A stretch of DNA of 64,000 bases from [Flexibacter] sp. ATCC 35103 (GTDB lineage: Bacteria > Bacteroidota > Bacteroidia > Flavobacteriales > Flavobacteriaceae): assembly GCF_001975985.1 (NCBI RefSeq), contig NZ_MTQF01000001.1:1-64000 (forward strand), written 5' to 3'. The position numbers were made by a program, and so were the translations under genes. Shown piece after piece: positions 16,806 through 25,751 of this stretch. The notes below the pieces were generated by a model, which saw nothing but the letters and a program-made list of their open reading frames with translations, was not told the origin of the DNA and did not search any database. The stretch's first letter is position 1, and each line of letters opens with the position of its first letter.

Positions 16806-17540
16806 ATGAAAAACAAACTGTTAATCAAAATCTTTTTTAGTTTTTGTCTCTATTTCGTTAGTCCAAAAGTGATGGCAAGCGCTTACTGGATAGATATAAA
16901 AGGCTCCAATAAAATCAATGAACCTGTAAACATTGAATTATGTTATGGCAGCATGGATGAATATGGTGTACGACACAGAGATACCGGAAAAGAACTTCAG
17001 TTAGCAGGAGATTTTCAAATTCGAATTTTTGATGCTAAAGGCAATGAGCAGGAATTAAAACTTGTGCTTCAAAAAGATTCCTGGCTTGCCGTTTTTACTC
17101 CAAAAAGCGAAGGACAATATCGTATTATCGGTATTAATGATAAACATCCTGTTGTAGATCGTTCTGCTTCAGGAGGCGAAAACATTTTACCTATTGATTA
17201 TATTGCAGCTGTATACAAGGTAGGCAACTTTAAAACATCAGATATTAATCCGGTTCAAAAGCTTGATCTTATAACAATTTCTGAGAATGGAAAGGTAACA
17301 GTTAAGGCTTTTCTTGATGGAAAAGCATCAAAATCGGGTACAAAACTTCGTGTTTTTAATCCTGAAAACTGGGAGAAAGAACTGGTTCTTAACAAAGATG
17401 GTGAAGCAGTTTTCTACCCTACAATGAAAGGATTATACATCATTCGTCAGGATTGGAATGAGCCTGTTTCAGGAATTTACAAAAATATTAATTACTCCAG
17501 CAAACGTCATCGCTGCAATTACTATTTACTGCATCAGTAA
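16806..17540 (+). CDS. DUF4198 periplasmic protein, 244 aa
   Basis: Signal peptide (cleavage after VMASA), then two beta-sandwich parts with the DUF4198 pattern (YWIDIKGSNKINEPVNIELCYG near the N-terminus and the closing YKNINYSSKRHRCNYYL). DUF4198 proteins accompany metal or siderophore TonB receptors and nickel/cobalt uptake genes, and are thought to handle the metal in the periplasm. It sits 25 bp downstream of the receptor. Confidence 0.78.
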   Translation: MKNKLLIKIFFSFCLYFVSPKVMASAYWIDIKGSNKINEPVNIELCYGSMDEYGVRHRDTGKELQLAGDFQIRIFDAKGNEQELKLVLQKDSWLAVFTPKSEGQYRIIGINDKHPVVDRSASGGENILPIDYIAAVYKVGNFKTSDINPVQKLDLITISENGKVTVKAFLDGKASKSGTKLRVFNPENWEKELVLNKDGEAVFYPTMKGLYIIRQDWNEPVSGIYKNINYSSKRHRCNYYLLHQ

Positions 17541-17622
17541 GCATTTGTAATCACTTTTTTGATAACATTATTATGAATTAAACCAGCAGAATTTTTCCTT
17601 ATATCTGAAATACAAAACTCAT

Positions 17623-18039
17623 ATGAAAACTTTACTGACTTCTCTATTTTTAGTATTAATAATTATTCCTTCGTTTGGTCAAAGTCAGAAATTAAAAATA
17701 ACGACCGGCAAAACGGTACTATACGCTGAGTTTACAGATAGCGAAACCACAAAAGACTTTATTAAAATGCTGCCTTTAACATTAAACATGAATGATCTTA
17801 GCGGAAGAGAAAAATACAGTGGAATTTCAAGAGAATTATCCAAAAACGGAAGCGTAAAAACATCCTTTCAAAAGGGAGATATATCCTATTGGCTTGAAGG
17901 AGGAATTGCTGTATTCTATAATCAGGATGATCATGAAGTAAAAGCAGGGTTAATTGTTTTGGCTAAAATTGAAAAAGGAATTGAAATTTTTAAAGAATCA
18001 GATTCCATGCAGGTTAAATTTGAATTTATTCAAAAATAA
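17623..18039 (+). CDS. Secreted cyclophilin-like fold protein, 138 aa
   Basis: Signal peptide (1-20, SFGQS) followed by one domain whose pattern (LYAEFTDSETTKDFIKMLPLTL, GDISYWLEGG, AVFYNQDD and AGLIVLAKIE) matches the cyclophilin-like fold family (PF18050). These small proteins lack the catalytic residues of true prolyl isomerases and have no assigned activity. It lies 82 bp after the DUF4198 gene and ends at a strong terminator, so it may belong to the receptor operon. Confidence 0.7.
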   Translation: MKTLLTSLFLVLIIIPSFGQSQKLKITTGKTVLYAEFTDSETTKDFIKMLPLTLNMNDLSGREKYSGISRELSKNGSVKTSFQKGDISYWLEGGIAVFYNQDDHEVKAGLIVLAKIEKGIEIFKESDSMQVKFEFIQK

Positions 18040-18043
18040 GCAT

Positions 18044-18074
18044 AAAGCCTCCTTACTTTTACTGGAGGCTTTTT
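18044..18074 (+). terminator. Rho-independent terminator
   Basis: Arms aaagcctcc (18044-18052) and ggaggcttttt (18064-18074). It closes the TonB-receptor region and sits just before the convergent GH43 gene. Confidence 0.85.
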
Positions 18075-18126
18075 ATTGTTATTTATTTAAAGAAGATCAA
18101 TCTTATTTAAGGGAATTAAATCTCTA

Positions 18127-19632
18127 TTAAAGATTTGAATAATTGAAATTTCTAAAAGTTACATTTCCTTCTCCTATGGAGCAAAGTGCGATTCTAAGCC
18201 CTAGAAAACCACTTAAAGCGTTATGATTATAAGAGGATACTTCGGCCGAATTTTCAATCTTAAGCCATTGCTTTCCATCAAGACTGTAAAACATATCTAA
18301 ATTATTTTTAATATTTTTCAGTCGAAGGAATACATGTCTTTTATGTACTTTTTTTTCTGTCTCAAACTGCCATCCCCTTAGATTGGCCAGAATATTTTCT
18401 TTATCTGCCAAAATACCTGAATAATAACTGTTATTATAAAAAAGAACAAGGCCGCCAATTGCATCACCTTCTATTTCCATTTCAACTTCAGCCGTGTAAG
18501 AATGCCCGGACGGTACACAAACCATCGGCGAACTGTCTCCTACACCATGTCCTTTGCCTTTAATAATTATACTGTTATCTGTAATTTTAAAACGGGAATG
18601 ATCTACTCCTCCAAAAAATTTCCAATAAGGCTTTAATTCAGAGGTTGAAAAGTTATCACTTTGTGAAAAGCGTTCTACTGCAGTACCTTTTGGCTTGACA
18701 ATAGGTTTATCCGTTTGTATTTTATCAGGAACTTTATACCAGCCATCCTTTGTCCATTCAACAGGCTGTAAAAGTGTCTGGCGTCCCAAATTATAGTATC
18801 CTTTCTCATAAGCATGAAACATCATCCACCATTTACCATTATAGTCCTCAAAAACAGTGCTGTGTCCTTTAGACCACCATCTTTCATCACTGTTTTGAGT
18901 TCTCATTACGGGGTTATAAGGCGAATTTTCCCAAGGGCCAAATGGTGTTTTAGAACGTGCAGAAATAACCATATGACTAGTTGAAGGACCTGCAGTTCCC
19001 CCTTCTGCAACAGTCAGATAGTAATATTCTCCTCTTTTAAAAAGTTTTGGTCCCTCCATACAGAAACATTCAATTGACCATTCTCTAGGAATAGCCCAGC
19101 CATCGTAAGAATGCTTAACTTCTCCAACTGTTTTAAGTCCGTCTTTTGATAAACCAATATAATCCCCATTACTAAAATACAGATAACGGTCGCCTTTGTC
19201 ATCTGTAATGTGCCCAGGGTCAATATTACCAATTTTAAGATCTATAGGATCACTCCATGGACCACTTATATTATCAGCACTTACTACAAAATTCGTTTTA
19301 TTTGCAGGAAAATAAATATAATATTTATCATTGTATTTTACAAGATCAGGAGCCCACACATCACCCACATATTTATGTAGTGCACTCGTAACAGGTGTCC
19401 AGTTAATTAAATCCTGTGAATGCCAGATAGTAAGCCCTGGATAATAATCAAAAGAGGAATGCACTACATAATAATCTTTACCTTCCCTCAACAAACTCGG
19501 ATCAGGATAATCCCCTCCAAAGATTGGATTTTGATACGTTGGTTTGTTAGCTAAAGCTTCAGGCTGGTTTTGTCCATTCATAGTAGAGACCAAAAGCATA
19601 ATTATAAATAGTTGTAGTGTATTTCGTGGCAT
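18127..19632 (-). CDS. Glycoside hydrolase family 43 (xylosidase/arabinofuranosidase-like), 501 aa
   Basis: Secreted glycosidase. Signal peptide, then a five-bladed GH43 propeller: general base D44 in YPDPS, pKa modulator D138 in GNIDPGH and general acid E193 in FCMEGPKLF. The last about 180 residues form a beta sandwich of the kind found C-terminally in GH43 beta-xylosidases, including WKFFGGVDHSRF and the closing FRNFNYSNL. It should release xylose or arabinose from plant polysaccharide or oligosaccharides. It stands alone, without SusC/SusD or other glycosidases nearby, so it is not in a recognisable utilisation locus. Confidence 0.87.
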   Translation of the reverse strand: MPRNTLQLFIIMLLVSTMNGQNQPEALANKPTYQNPIFGGDYPDPSLLREGKDYYVVHSSFDYYPGLTIWHSQDLINWTPVTSALHKYVGDVWAPDLVKYNDKYYIYFPANKTNFVVSADNISGPWSDPIDLKIGNIDPGHITDDKGDRYLYFSNGDYIGLSKDGLKTVGEVKHSYDGWAIPREWSIECFCMEGPKLFKRGEYYYLTVAEGGTAGPSTSHMVISARSKTPFGPWENSPYNPVMRTQNSDERWWSKGHSTVFEDYNGKWWMMFHAYEKGYYNLGRQTLLQPVEWTKDGWYKVPDKIQTDKPIVKPKGTAVERFSQSDNFSTSELKPYWKFFGGVDHSRFKITDNSIIIKGKGHGVGDSSPMVCVPSGHSYTAEVEMEIEGDAIGGLVLFYNNSYYSGILADKENILANLRGWQFETEKKVHKRHVFLRLKNIKNNLDMFYSLDGKQWLKIENSAEVSSYNHNALSGFLGLRIALCSIGEGNVTFRNFNYSNL

Positions 19633-20183
19633 TATTTTAAAAAATTAGAGTACAATAAAATATAAATATACAATTTCAAATAATACTTATGGTCTTTTTA
19701 ACTACAAGATCTGGAATTTTATAAAAATCTATTTTTTCTATTTAAAAAATGAATAGTACCATTTATAACTTGTATAAACTAATTCGTTGAAAGGTTGATT
19801 TACTTTATAGACATTTAAGTTGATTATCAGCCATATCCTGCATATGAAACACACCAAATCCCAGAATTGGCATTTAAACACCATTGTTTCATTTTATATT
19901 GTTCATTTTATCGTGATTTAAAATTTTCTTCTGCAAATTTCCAAACTAATTATGAATGTGCTCTTATATGAATTACCGTATCTCTTACCAATATTACTTA
20001 ATTTAGCATTTACCCTTACGGTACATACAAACCAATTGAGAATAAAAATGTGAAATAATTATTTTACAAATCCATTAAAAAATCCGCCAATATCTTTAAA
20101 TCATTCATAAAATGGTTTGCAAATTTTAAGCCTTTTAGAATCGATACATCTGCTTTTTAAAATTTGAACTATTACATAAAAAA
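19633..20183. other. Long gene-free stretch upstream of GH43
   Basis: About 550 bp with no credible gene. The promoter of the GH43 gene should lie at its left end. Two short frames look faintly protein-like: a 33-codon plus-strand frame from ATG at about 19951 and about 30 codons on the minus strand around 20065-20155. Neither is long enough to call. They may be decayed gene fragments. Confidence 0.3.
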
Positions 20184-20205
20184 GCCGGGATAGTATTACC
20201 CCGGC
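20184..20205 (-). terminator. Rho-independent terminator of the SDR gene
   Basis: Arms gccggg (20184-20189) and ccccggc (20199-20205). Read on the minus strand it ends in a T-tract. Placed 20 bp after the SDR stop codon. Confidence 0.82.
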
Positions 20206-20227
20206 AATTAAAGCATACTTTAAATCA

Positions 20228-21028
20228 TTATATAACAGGAAGACTTCCTCCGTCTATTGCATAAATAGAACCTGTTAGATAAGATGCCCTTGGTGAAACC
20301 AAAAAGCCAACAAGATCTGCAACCTCTTCAGGTTCAGCCATTCTTCCCATAGGTACACCACCAACCTGCTTCATTAATTCCTTTTCGGCATCTTCACTTT
20401 TAATTCCCGATGAAAGAGCAAAATCTTCAACAAATTTTAACATTGGCGGAGTTTTTGTAGCGCCTGGTGCAACCGTAATTACGCGTATTCCATCTCCAGC
20501 AACTTCGGTAGACAATGCTTTGCTGTAGCTGTTTAATGCTGCTTTAGAAACGGCGTAAGCCAGATTAAGATTCCATAATGCCTGTTTTCCTGCAACAGAA
20601 GAAATGTGTATAATTACACCGTTTTTCTTTTCCTGCATTTTAGGCAGTAAAGTTCTGTCTAGACGAATTGCCGAAATCAGATTCAGCTCCAGCTCATTCT
20701 CCCAATCCAAATCAGTTAATGCTTTGTAGCCTCCACCCGGTGTTGTAAGTCCGCCAACATTATTAATAAGAATGTCAATAGTACCAAATTTTTCAGAAAT
20801 TTCTTCTTCCAGTTTCAAAACATCGTCAGCAGCAGTAAGATCAGCAGCAATAAAATGAGCCGTAGAGTTTTCTGATTCTGGTTTATTCCTTGCAGTAACA
20901 ATTACGACTGCTCCTGCCTGGTAGAGACGTTCAGCAATAGCTTTTCCAATTCCTTTTGTACCGCCTGTAACCAAGGCGATTTTACCTTCTAATTCGGTAT
21001 TGTAATTTAATTTTGATTTCATTTCCAT
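20228..21028 (-). CDS. Short-chain dehydrogenase/reductase, 266 aa
   Basis: Classical SDR with the TGGTKGIG cofactor motif (about residues 21-28), NNVGG, catalytic Ser in IHISSVAG and YAVSK. The final YLTGSIYAIDGGSLP is typical. The short N-terminal extension (MEMKSKLNYNTELEG) is partly optional: a start at the second Met is possible. It is divergent from the HxlR gene at 21113, which probably represses it. Substrate unknown; such pairs commonly answer to electrophiles or quinones. Confidence 0.87.
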   Translation of the reverse strand: MEMKSKLNYNTELEGKIALVTGGTKGIGKAIAERLYQAGAVVIVTARNKPESENSTAHFIAADLTAADDVLKLEEEISEKFGTIDILINNVGGLTTPGGGYKALTDLDWENELELNLISAIRLDRTLLPKMQEKKNGVIIHISSVAGKQALWNLNLAYAVSKAALNSYSKALSTEVAGDGIRVITVAPGATKTPPMLKFVEDFALSSGIKSEDAEKELMKQVGGVPMGRMAEPEEVADLVGFLVSPRASYLTGSIYAIDGGSLPVI

Positions 21029-21052
21029 TTTAAAATATTTTTAATAAAATTC

Positions 21053-21068
21053 AAAACTATATAGTTTT
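21053..21068. promoter_or_regulatory. Candidate HxlR operator, perfect 16-bp palindrome
   Basis: aaaactatatagtttt between the divergent SDR and HxlR genes, immediately upstream of the candidate -7 element TACTTTTG (21074-21081) of the HxlR gene. An actata-like half follows it. The placement fits repression of both genes. Confidence 0.5.
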
Positions 21069-21112
21069 TACTATACTTTTGTTATCAATTACCTTTAGGA
21101 AAGTTACTATTT

Positions 21113-21466
21113 ATGGATAACAATGTTTGCATAGAAACCAGCAAAGAAAATATGCTGGCATTAAAAGATTCTCTCGAATTGCTTAGCGGAAAATGGAAAG
21201 TCTGTATACTTTTGAGTTTATACATACATGGAAGTCAAAGATTCAAAGACTTACTTGCCAATTCTGTAGGTGGTATTTCTCCTAAAGTTCTGTCTAAAGA
21301 ATTACAGGATCTGGAAAACAATTTACTTATTACAAGAACAGTAAATAATACCAAGCCAGTTACAGTTTCTTACACACTGACTAAACATGCCGCTGAAACG
21401 CAGCCTGTTATAAATGCTTTAATTACATTTGGGAAAAAACACAGAACTAAAATTATAGCAAAATAA
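21113..21466 (+). CDS. HxlR-family winged-helix regulator, 117 aa
   Basis: HxlR/DUF24 regulator: the core pattern LELLSGKWKVCILLSLYIHGSQRFKDLL ... GISPKVLSKELQDLE (residues 21-75) is the winged helix. An N-terminal cysteine (VCIETSKEN, Cys5) and C27-type residues are present, as in thiol-switch members such as YodB, but a redox role is only inferred. It faces the SDR gene, the likely target, with a perfect palindrome between them. Confidence 0.87.
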   Translation: MDNNVCIETSKENMLALKDSLELLSGKWKVCILLSLYIHGSQRFKDLLANSVGGISPKVLSKELQDLENNLLITRTVNNTKPVTVSYTLTKHAAETQPVINALITFGKKHRTKIIAK

Positions 21467-21556
21467 ATTTGTATTGCGCTTTAACACAATACTGTACTTT
21501 ATTAATAATTAGCAACCTAAAATAATTAGGACGCTTATTAGAAGTTAAAAACTGAA

Positions 21557-21587
21557 AAGCCCATTTCTAACGAAATGGGCTTTTTTT
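21557..21587 (+). terminator. Rho-independent terminator
   Basis: Perfect 11-bp arms aagcccatttc (21557-21567) and gaaatgggctt (21572-21582) followed by T. It works for the HxlR gene and, in reverse, has an A-tract that may serve the convergent gene at 21647. Confidence 0.85.
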
Positions 21588-21646
21588 CCTATTATTTATA
21601 AGTATTTAAACTTTATAATATCCTATTTTAAAGTTTGAATAAGGCA

Positions 21647-22207
21647 TTATACCATTACAGCATTAATGTGATTTGTTTTCCTGATTTTCTCTACTCCCCT
21701 TTCTTTCATTAGCGCTACTGCATCGAGCATTTTTATTAAATGAATATAAGGCGTTGTCAGGTCAGTGTGAGGATCTCCGGCATGTGGAGACAATGAAAGC
21801 TCCAGGATTAAACATAGAAATAATTGAAATTCTTCGAGCGTTTTTTTATTAAATGCTTTTCGAAATACCATAAAAGGATTTTCATATTCTTCCCTGGTTA
21901 GCGACGAAAGATGAAAAACCGTTTCGCAGCGCAAAGAGGCTTTCACTTTCCATTTTTTGCTTTTGTATTGCAGGCAGTAACAAATTTTAAGAAAAGAGTT
22001 GATCGCAGTATACAAGATAAAAACATTCGAAGGATTCTCTTGTTTACATACTTTTGTTTTATAGCTGTACGTTACCACTTCGCTTAAATTCTGTTTATAA
22101 TAATCAAGATCTGCAAAGTCAAAAAAGGCATCAATTGCCTTAAATGGATTTCCAGTTACAAAGCTTGCCCAAAAACCAGTGTCGAACGATATTTTATTCT
22201 TTTTCAT
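21647..22207 (-). CDS. Unknown protein, 186 aa
   Basis: I do not recognise it. Soluble, slightly basic, no signal peptide. It starts MKKNKISFDTGFWASFVTGNPFKAIDAFFDF, and the middle is helical with several cysteines. Towards the C-terminus LSPHAGDPHTDLTTPY breaks the helices and could be a functional loop. The clean start, normal codon use and convergent terminator support a real gene. Confidence 0.65.
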   Translation of the reverse strand: MKKNKISFDTGFWASFVTGNPFKAIDAFFDFADLDYYKQNLSEVVTYSYKTKVCKQENPSNVFILYTAINSFLKICYCLQYKSKKWKVKASLRCETVFHLSSLTREEYENPFMVFRKAFNKKTLEEFQLFLCLILELSLSPHAGDPHTDLTTPYIHLIKMLDAVALMKERGVEKIRKTNHINAVMV

Positions 22208-22389
22208 ACTCAGGGAGATTTAAAATTCATAAGCGAAATTCCGTTCTTTAAAAAAGATAAACTATTCTAAAAACAGCTATATTATCTTACAGAATAGATG
22301 TTTTACGAGATATTTTTTTATCTTTGAAATTCATGCTTTTTAATCGAAATGGCTTTATCTTTGAGCCTTTGCAAAAATTGATATTCATT

Positions 22390-22797
22390 ATGGAACAGAA
22401 AATACATCAGGGAAGAAACGTAAAACGTTTCAGAGAAATGCTTAACATAAAACAGGAAGCATTAGCTTATGATCTGGGAAATGACTGGAACCAGAAGAAA
22501 ATTTCTATGCTCGAGCAGAAAGATGTAATTGAAGACAATCTGTTGAAACAAATTTCAGCAGTATTAAAAATTCCAGTGGAAGCTTTTCAGAATTTTGATG
22601 AAGAGCAAGCCATAAATGTTATTTCTAATACTTTTGATAATGGAGCATTTTTTAATACAGGTCATAGTGCAACATTTAATGTTAATCCGATCGAAAAATT
22701 GATACAACTTCATGAAGAAAAAATCGCTTTATATGAGCGTATGTTGAAGGAAAAAGATGAAATGATGGTGAGGCTTGAAAAATTGATTACTAAATAA
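22390..22797 (+). CDS. XRE-family transcriptional regulator, 135 aa (copy 2)
   Basis: Same architecture as the gene at 4124: XRE helix-turn-helix (1-65), divergent linker (about 73-105) and C-terminal coiled coil (EEKIALYERMLKEKDEMM). 71 of the first 72 residues are identical to copy 1. I start it at the ATG at 22390, which is in the same place as in copy 1; an ATG at 22324 lies in frame but inside the duplicated promoter leader. It is convergent with qatD, the last gene of the Qat system. Confidence 0.85.
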   Translation: MEQKIHQGRNVKRFREMLNIKQEALAYDLGNDWNQKKISMLEQKDVIEDNLLKQISAVLKIPVEAFQNFDEEQAINVISNTFDNGAFFNTGHSATFNVNPIEKLIQLHEEKIALYERMLKEKDEMMVRLEKLITK

Positions 22798-22822
22798 TTA
22801 TTTTTAAAAATATATAGATAAA

Positions 22823-22850
22823 AAAAAGAGACTTTTGAAGTCTCTTTTTT
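22823..22850 (+). terminator. Rho-independent terminator between XRE and qatD
   Basis: Arms aaaaagagactt (22823-22834) and aagtctcttttt (22838-22849). The A-tract and T-tract on both sides make it usable by both convergent genes. Confidence 0.83.
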
Positions 22851-22896
22851 TATAACATTATTTTACCAGTTTTAATAAATGGTAATCCATACGGTT

Positions 22897-23628
22897 TCAT
22901 TTTTTTAAAATTTCTTTAAAATTACAATATAGAATACTCCGCATATCTTCTAAACTTATATTTTTAATAGTTGCTAATTTAATAACCACTTTATCAATTT
23001 CAAGCGTGCTAAAAGGTTTTTTGTCTATAAGAATAAATGGAGAATCAGATTCAAGTAGCAATCTTTCATTGGGTATGTTTTCAATAATCTTTTGTCCCAA
23101 ACTAGATGTTACCATTGCATAGTTTATTGAAAAATAAGCGCCATTTGACAATGCAGTATTTAAATTTTTTATGCTTCCTGAATACCAGTGCAAAATATAA
23201 CTACTGTTAAATTCATTCCCTATTATTGAAATTACCTCATTAGCACTTCCTCTTGAATGGACAGTCAATATTTTTCCACCTAAATTATTACATCTTAATA
23301 TTAATTCTTCGAAAAATTTAGTTTGCAAGACTTTAGAATTTTTACCTACTTTAAAATCTAAGCCTACTTCTCCAATATATCTAGCTTGAGGCAATAACAG
23401 CCACATTTCTGGTATATACTTTTGATACTGTTCAATTAATTCAGGGTGAAAACCTAACGCAGGTTTGATGTATTTTGAGTTTATTTTACTAGATAGCTTC
23501 TCATATAAAACAGGTAAATTTGTTACAGCTATTGTGTAAATTTTCTTTTTTTCTATCTCCGCTACGGTGTAATCAAAACTATTTAATAAATCTAAATGAC
23601 AGTGCGTATCAAATAAAAAATCATTCAT
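22897..23628 (-). CDS. qatD: QatD, TatD-like metallohydrolase of the Qat system, 243 aa
   Basis: TatD-type amidohydrolase barrel: the metal ligands are H9 and H11 in FDTHCHLDLL, the Glu in YIGEVGLDF, His in LTVHSRG, His in YILHWYSGS and the Asp in LLESDSPF. TatD proteins are metal-dependent nucleases, and QatD is required in Qat phage defence. It overlaps the end of qatC by 8 bp and is the last gene of the four-gene unit. Its identity as QatD rests on the neighbours: without qatABC it would simply be called TatD. Confidence 0.9.
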   Translation of the reverse strand: MNDFLFDTHCHLDLLNSFDYTVAEIEKKKIYTIAVTNLPVLYEKLSSKINSKYIKPALGFHPELIEQYQKYIPEMWLLLPQARYIGEVGLDFKVGKNSKVLQTKFFEELILRCNNLGGKILTVHSRGSANEVISIIGNEFNSSYILHWYSGSIKNLNTALSNGAYFSINYAMVTSSLGQKIIENIPNERLLLESDSPFILIDKKPFSTLEIDKVVIKLATIKNISLEDMRSILYCNFKEILKK

Positions 23629-24919
23629 TTTGTAAATCTAAAAAATTACCTAATTCTACCATTCCTCTATCATATAAAGCACTATATTGATCTAGTTTTT
23701 CATCAATTTGTCCTGCAATTTGAATAGAAAATTTATTATTAATTGTTTTTCTATAGTCCTGTAATCCAATTTTAAAGGACTTCAACTCAATTTGTGCCTT
23801 TTTTTCTTTATAATTGTTATCTCTATAATGTGATTTATCTTGGTTATAAGCTTTAAGAATAGATGCCCTTCTAATTGTACAAGGTAAACAAGTTCCGCAA
23901 TGAAAAGGTTTGGATTCTTTTTGATATCTACCTTGGTCTGGATGTGAACAGGACATAGTAAAATTATAATTTTCTTTAATGAAATTTGAATTGGAACAAT
24001 TACTCAGCATTTCTCCTTTTGTTGAAAATTGATAAGGGTTTTTAAGGGTTATTCTTATTCCTAAATTTGTCAATAATGTTTGTAATAATTTCATATAATA
24101 TGGATGAGTAGTTCTTGTGCTGCTACTTCCTAATCTTGTATTTGTCAAAGGAATGTTTAATGAAATTAAACCATTCTCAGGAATAAATAACTCAATATCT
24201 TTTTTGCAACAAGAAGCTAAAATTATAGCATGGGCAAAAAACATGAACGAACGTGTCCTTGTGCTATCCTCAACCCCCTTTAAAGGAGCTGCATGAAAAT
24301 TGAAAAATTCATTTCCTGTTAATCCATATTCAACTTTTAACAACTCATTTATTTTATCCTGAAATGGCTTTACTCCCTTACCTCCACCATAATGGCCTAC
24401 AAATCCTATATTTCTACTATGAGTAAGCAAATCGATTGCACCAATGAACGAATCTAATCCTCCCGATAACATACAAAAAGCATCGGGGTTAAATTTTCTA
24501 TCTTTATATTTAGTATCTATAGTGTTTAATATTTTATTTTCTGTTTCATTTAAATTCCTTTCTCTGAATTCAAACTTCCAAATATCTCCACTTAAATAAG
24601 AAATCATATTTTCTAGAAGTGCTTTATTATTATTCCATTTTTCAACATTTAAAACGGGAATAAATAATTTAAATCCTCTAGTCCAATTGTCAATATAATC
24701 AGTCCTAGAAACTTTTCTATCAGCAAAATAAACCATTAGAGAAATGTAAAATAAATCCAGAGCTTCAGTTTGGAAAAAATTGGGCATTTTATATAATAAT
24801 CGTAATGATTTATAGAATGTATGATGATAATCCTCTTTAGAAGCCAGATCTATATTAAAATCTGGATTACTAATAGTAAATGTATCTTTAGAATTAAGTT
24901 TAAAAATTATATTTTTCAT
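23621..24919 (-). CDS. qatC: QatC, QueC-like PP-loop protein of the Qat system, 432 aa
   Basis: Resembles QueC, the 7-cyano-7-deazaguanine synthase, but is longer. It has the PP-loop ATP motif CMLSGGLDSF (SGGLDS about residues 152-157) and a zinc site made of C324 and the CGTCLPC cluster (C341, C344, C347). In Qat it may modify DNA, RNA or protein with a deazaguanine-like chemistry; the activity is not established here. I place the start at 24919, where ATGA overlaps the qatB stop; an upstream in-frame ATG at 24946 would overlap qatB more. Confidence 0.9.
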   Translation of the reverse strand: MKNIIFKLNSKDTFTISNPDFNIDLASKEDYHHTFYKSLRLLYKMPNFFQTEALDLFYISLMVYFADRKVSRTDYIDNWTRGFKLFIPVLNVEKWNNNKALLENMISYLSGDIWKFEFRERNLNETENKILNTIDTKYKDRKFNPDAFCMLSGGLDSFIGAIDLLTHSRNIGFVGHYGGGKGVKPFQDKINELLKVEYGLTGNEFFNFHAAPLKGVEDSTRTRSFMFFAHAIILASCCKKDIELFIPENGLISLNIPLTNTRLGSSSTRTTHPYYMKLLQTLLTNLGIRITLKNPYQFSTKGEMLSNCSNSNFIKENYNFTMSCSHPDQGRYQKESKPFHCGTCLPCTIRRASILKAYNQDKSHYRDNNYKEKKAQIELKSFKIGLQDYRKTINNKFSIQIAGQIDEKLDQYSALYDRGMVELGNFLDLQNE

Positions 24920-25743
24920 ATCATATTTTCCATTATAGTGTAACATTGATTGTATAAGCTTTCAACTTCATTTTTTTTAAAACTCATCTTTTCGAAATCT
25001 TTTCCTTTAAAAGCAATATCAACTTTAGCATTAATATAGTCTTTAATTTCTTCCTCAATTTTAATTGCTTGTGCTGAATTTACAAAAGCAGTTTCAATTC
25101 TACTACCTAGATCATTAATAATTCTTTCATAGAGATAACATTCAATATATTTTGGAACTATAAAATTTAATGTTGAATTGTCAATTTTATCAATTTCTAA
25201 GTTTCCTTTCTCTAATAATTCATATAATAGCTCCATTGTGACTATTAAGGCTTTTCTCGCAATGGAATCTTCCTTAGTAATTGGGGATGGTGCTAAATAA
25301 TTAATTAACTCACTTAGAACATCTTTTGCAGATTTATCAGTAGAATCAATTTTATATTTTTCCAATGTTTCTCTAAAACCCTCTGATGAAACATTATTAA
25401 TAAATTGACCTATACTTATTACAGTAGCAATTCCAGATTTAGCTGTCTTAGAAGCAGACTTGGCCCCTCCATATGCTTTAACATAGTTCGATAATGCTTT
25501 GTTTACAGTAGATTTACCTGAAGCTATTTTAGACATTGAAGTTTTAGCAGTTTGCCAACTTACATTCTTATCGCTAACCTTATTTTCCCCTTGTGGTTGT
25601 TCATCATTATTTTCTTGTTCATCATTATTTTCTTGATTATCTTTTTCATCATTATTTTCATTTTCATCAAAATCATTTGGAAGCAATGGATTTCCTTGAG
25701 AATTACCGTTAGAATAGCCACTATACATACTTGATGTTCCCAT
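24916..25743 (-). CDS. qatB: QatB, Qat system protein, 275 aa
   Basis: Follows qatA by 8 bp and overlaps qatC by 4 bp (ATGA). The N-terminus (MGTSSMYSGYSNGN) and a very acidic, Asn/Gln-rich repeat (DEKDNQENNDEQENNDEQ, about residues 33-50) precede a helical C-terminal domain of about 200 residues. QatB proteins have no known enzyme motif and vary in sequence. The assignment comes from position, size and the Gly/Ser-rich start typical of QatB. Confidence 0.85.
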   Translation of the reverse strand: MGTSSMYSGYSNGNSQGNPLLPNDFDENENNDEKDNQENNDEQENNDEQPQGENKVSDKNVSWQTAKTSMSKIASGKSTVNKALSNYVKAYGGAKSASKTAKSGIATVISIGQFINNVSSEGFRETLEKYKIDSTDKSAKDVLSELINYLAPSPITKEDSIARKALIVTMELLYELLEKGNLEIDKIDNSTLNFIVPKYIECYLYERIINDLGSRIETAFVNSAQAIKIEEEIKDYINAKVDIAFKGKDFEKMSFKKNEVESLYNQCYTIMENMI

Positions 25744-25751
25744 AATATTTT

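Larger units (their letters stand above)
22319..22850 (+). repeat. Direct-repeat copy 2: XRE gene with promoter and terminator
   Basis: Matches 4054-4581 in the same orientation, including both TATCTTTG boxes (22319-22326 and 22356-22363), the leader, the DNA-binding and coiled-coil parts of the gene, and the terminator. Confidence 0.8.

Noticed and set aside
18127..19632. Polysaccharide utilisation locus around GH43
   Set aside because: No SusC/SusD pair or other glycosidases adjoin; the nearby TonB receptor is of the siderophore type and on the other strand.
19951..20155. Two short frames in the GH43/SDR gap
   Set aside because: 33 and about 30 codons with no recognisable motif; too short to distinguish from chance.
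4054..22850. Composite transposon bounded by the XRE repeats
   Set aside because: No transposase or integrase lies between or beside the copies, and no target duplications were seen; recombination hotspot is the more modest reading.
25580..25680. Short tandem repeats in qatB (attattttcttg/catc units)
   Set aside because: They encode the acidic Asn/Gln/Glu linker of QatB; they lack the regular spacers of a CRISPR array.
25552..25734. 60-residue hydrophobic frame antisense to qatB
   Set aside because: It is the reverse of the acidic Asn/Glu repeat of qatB; the Ile/Phe runs are a codon artefact.
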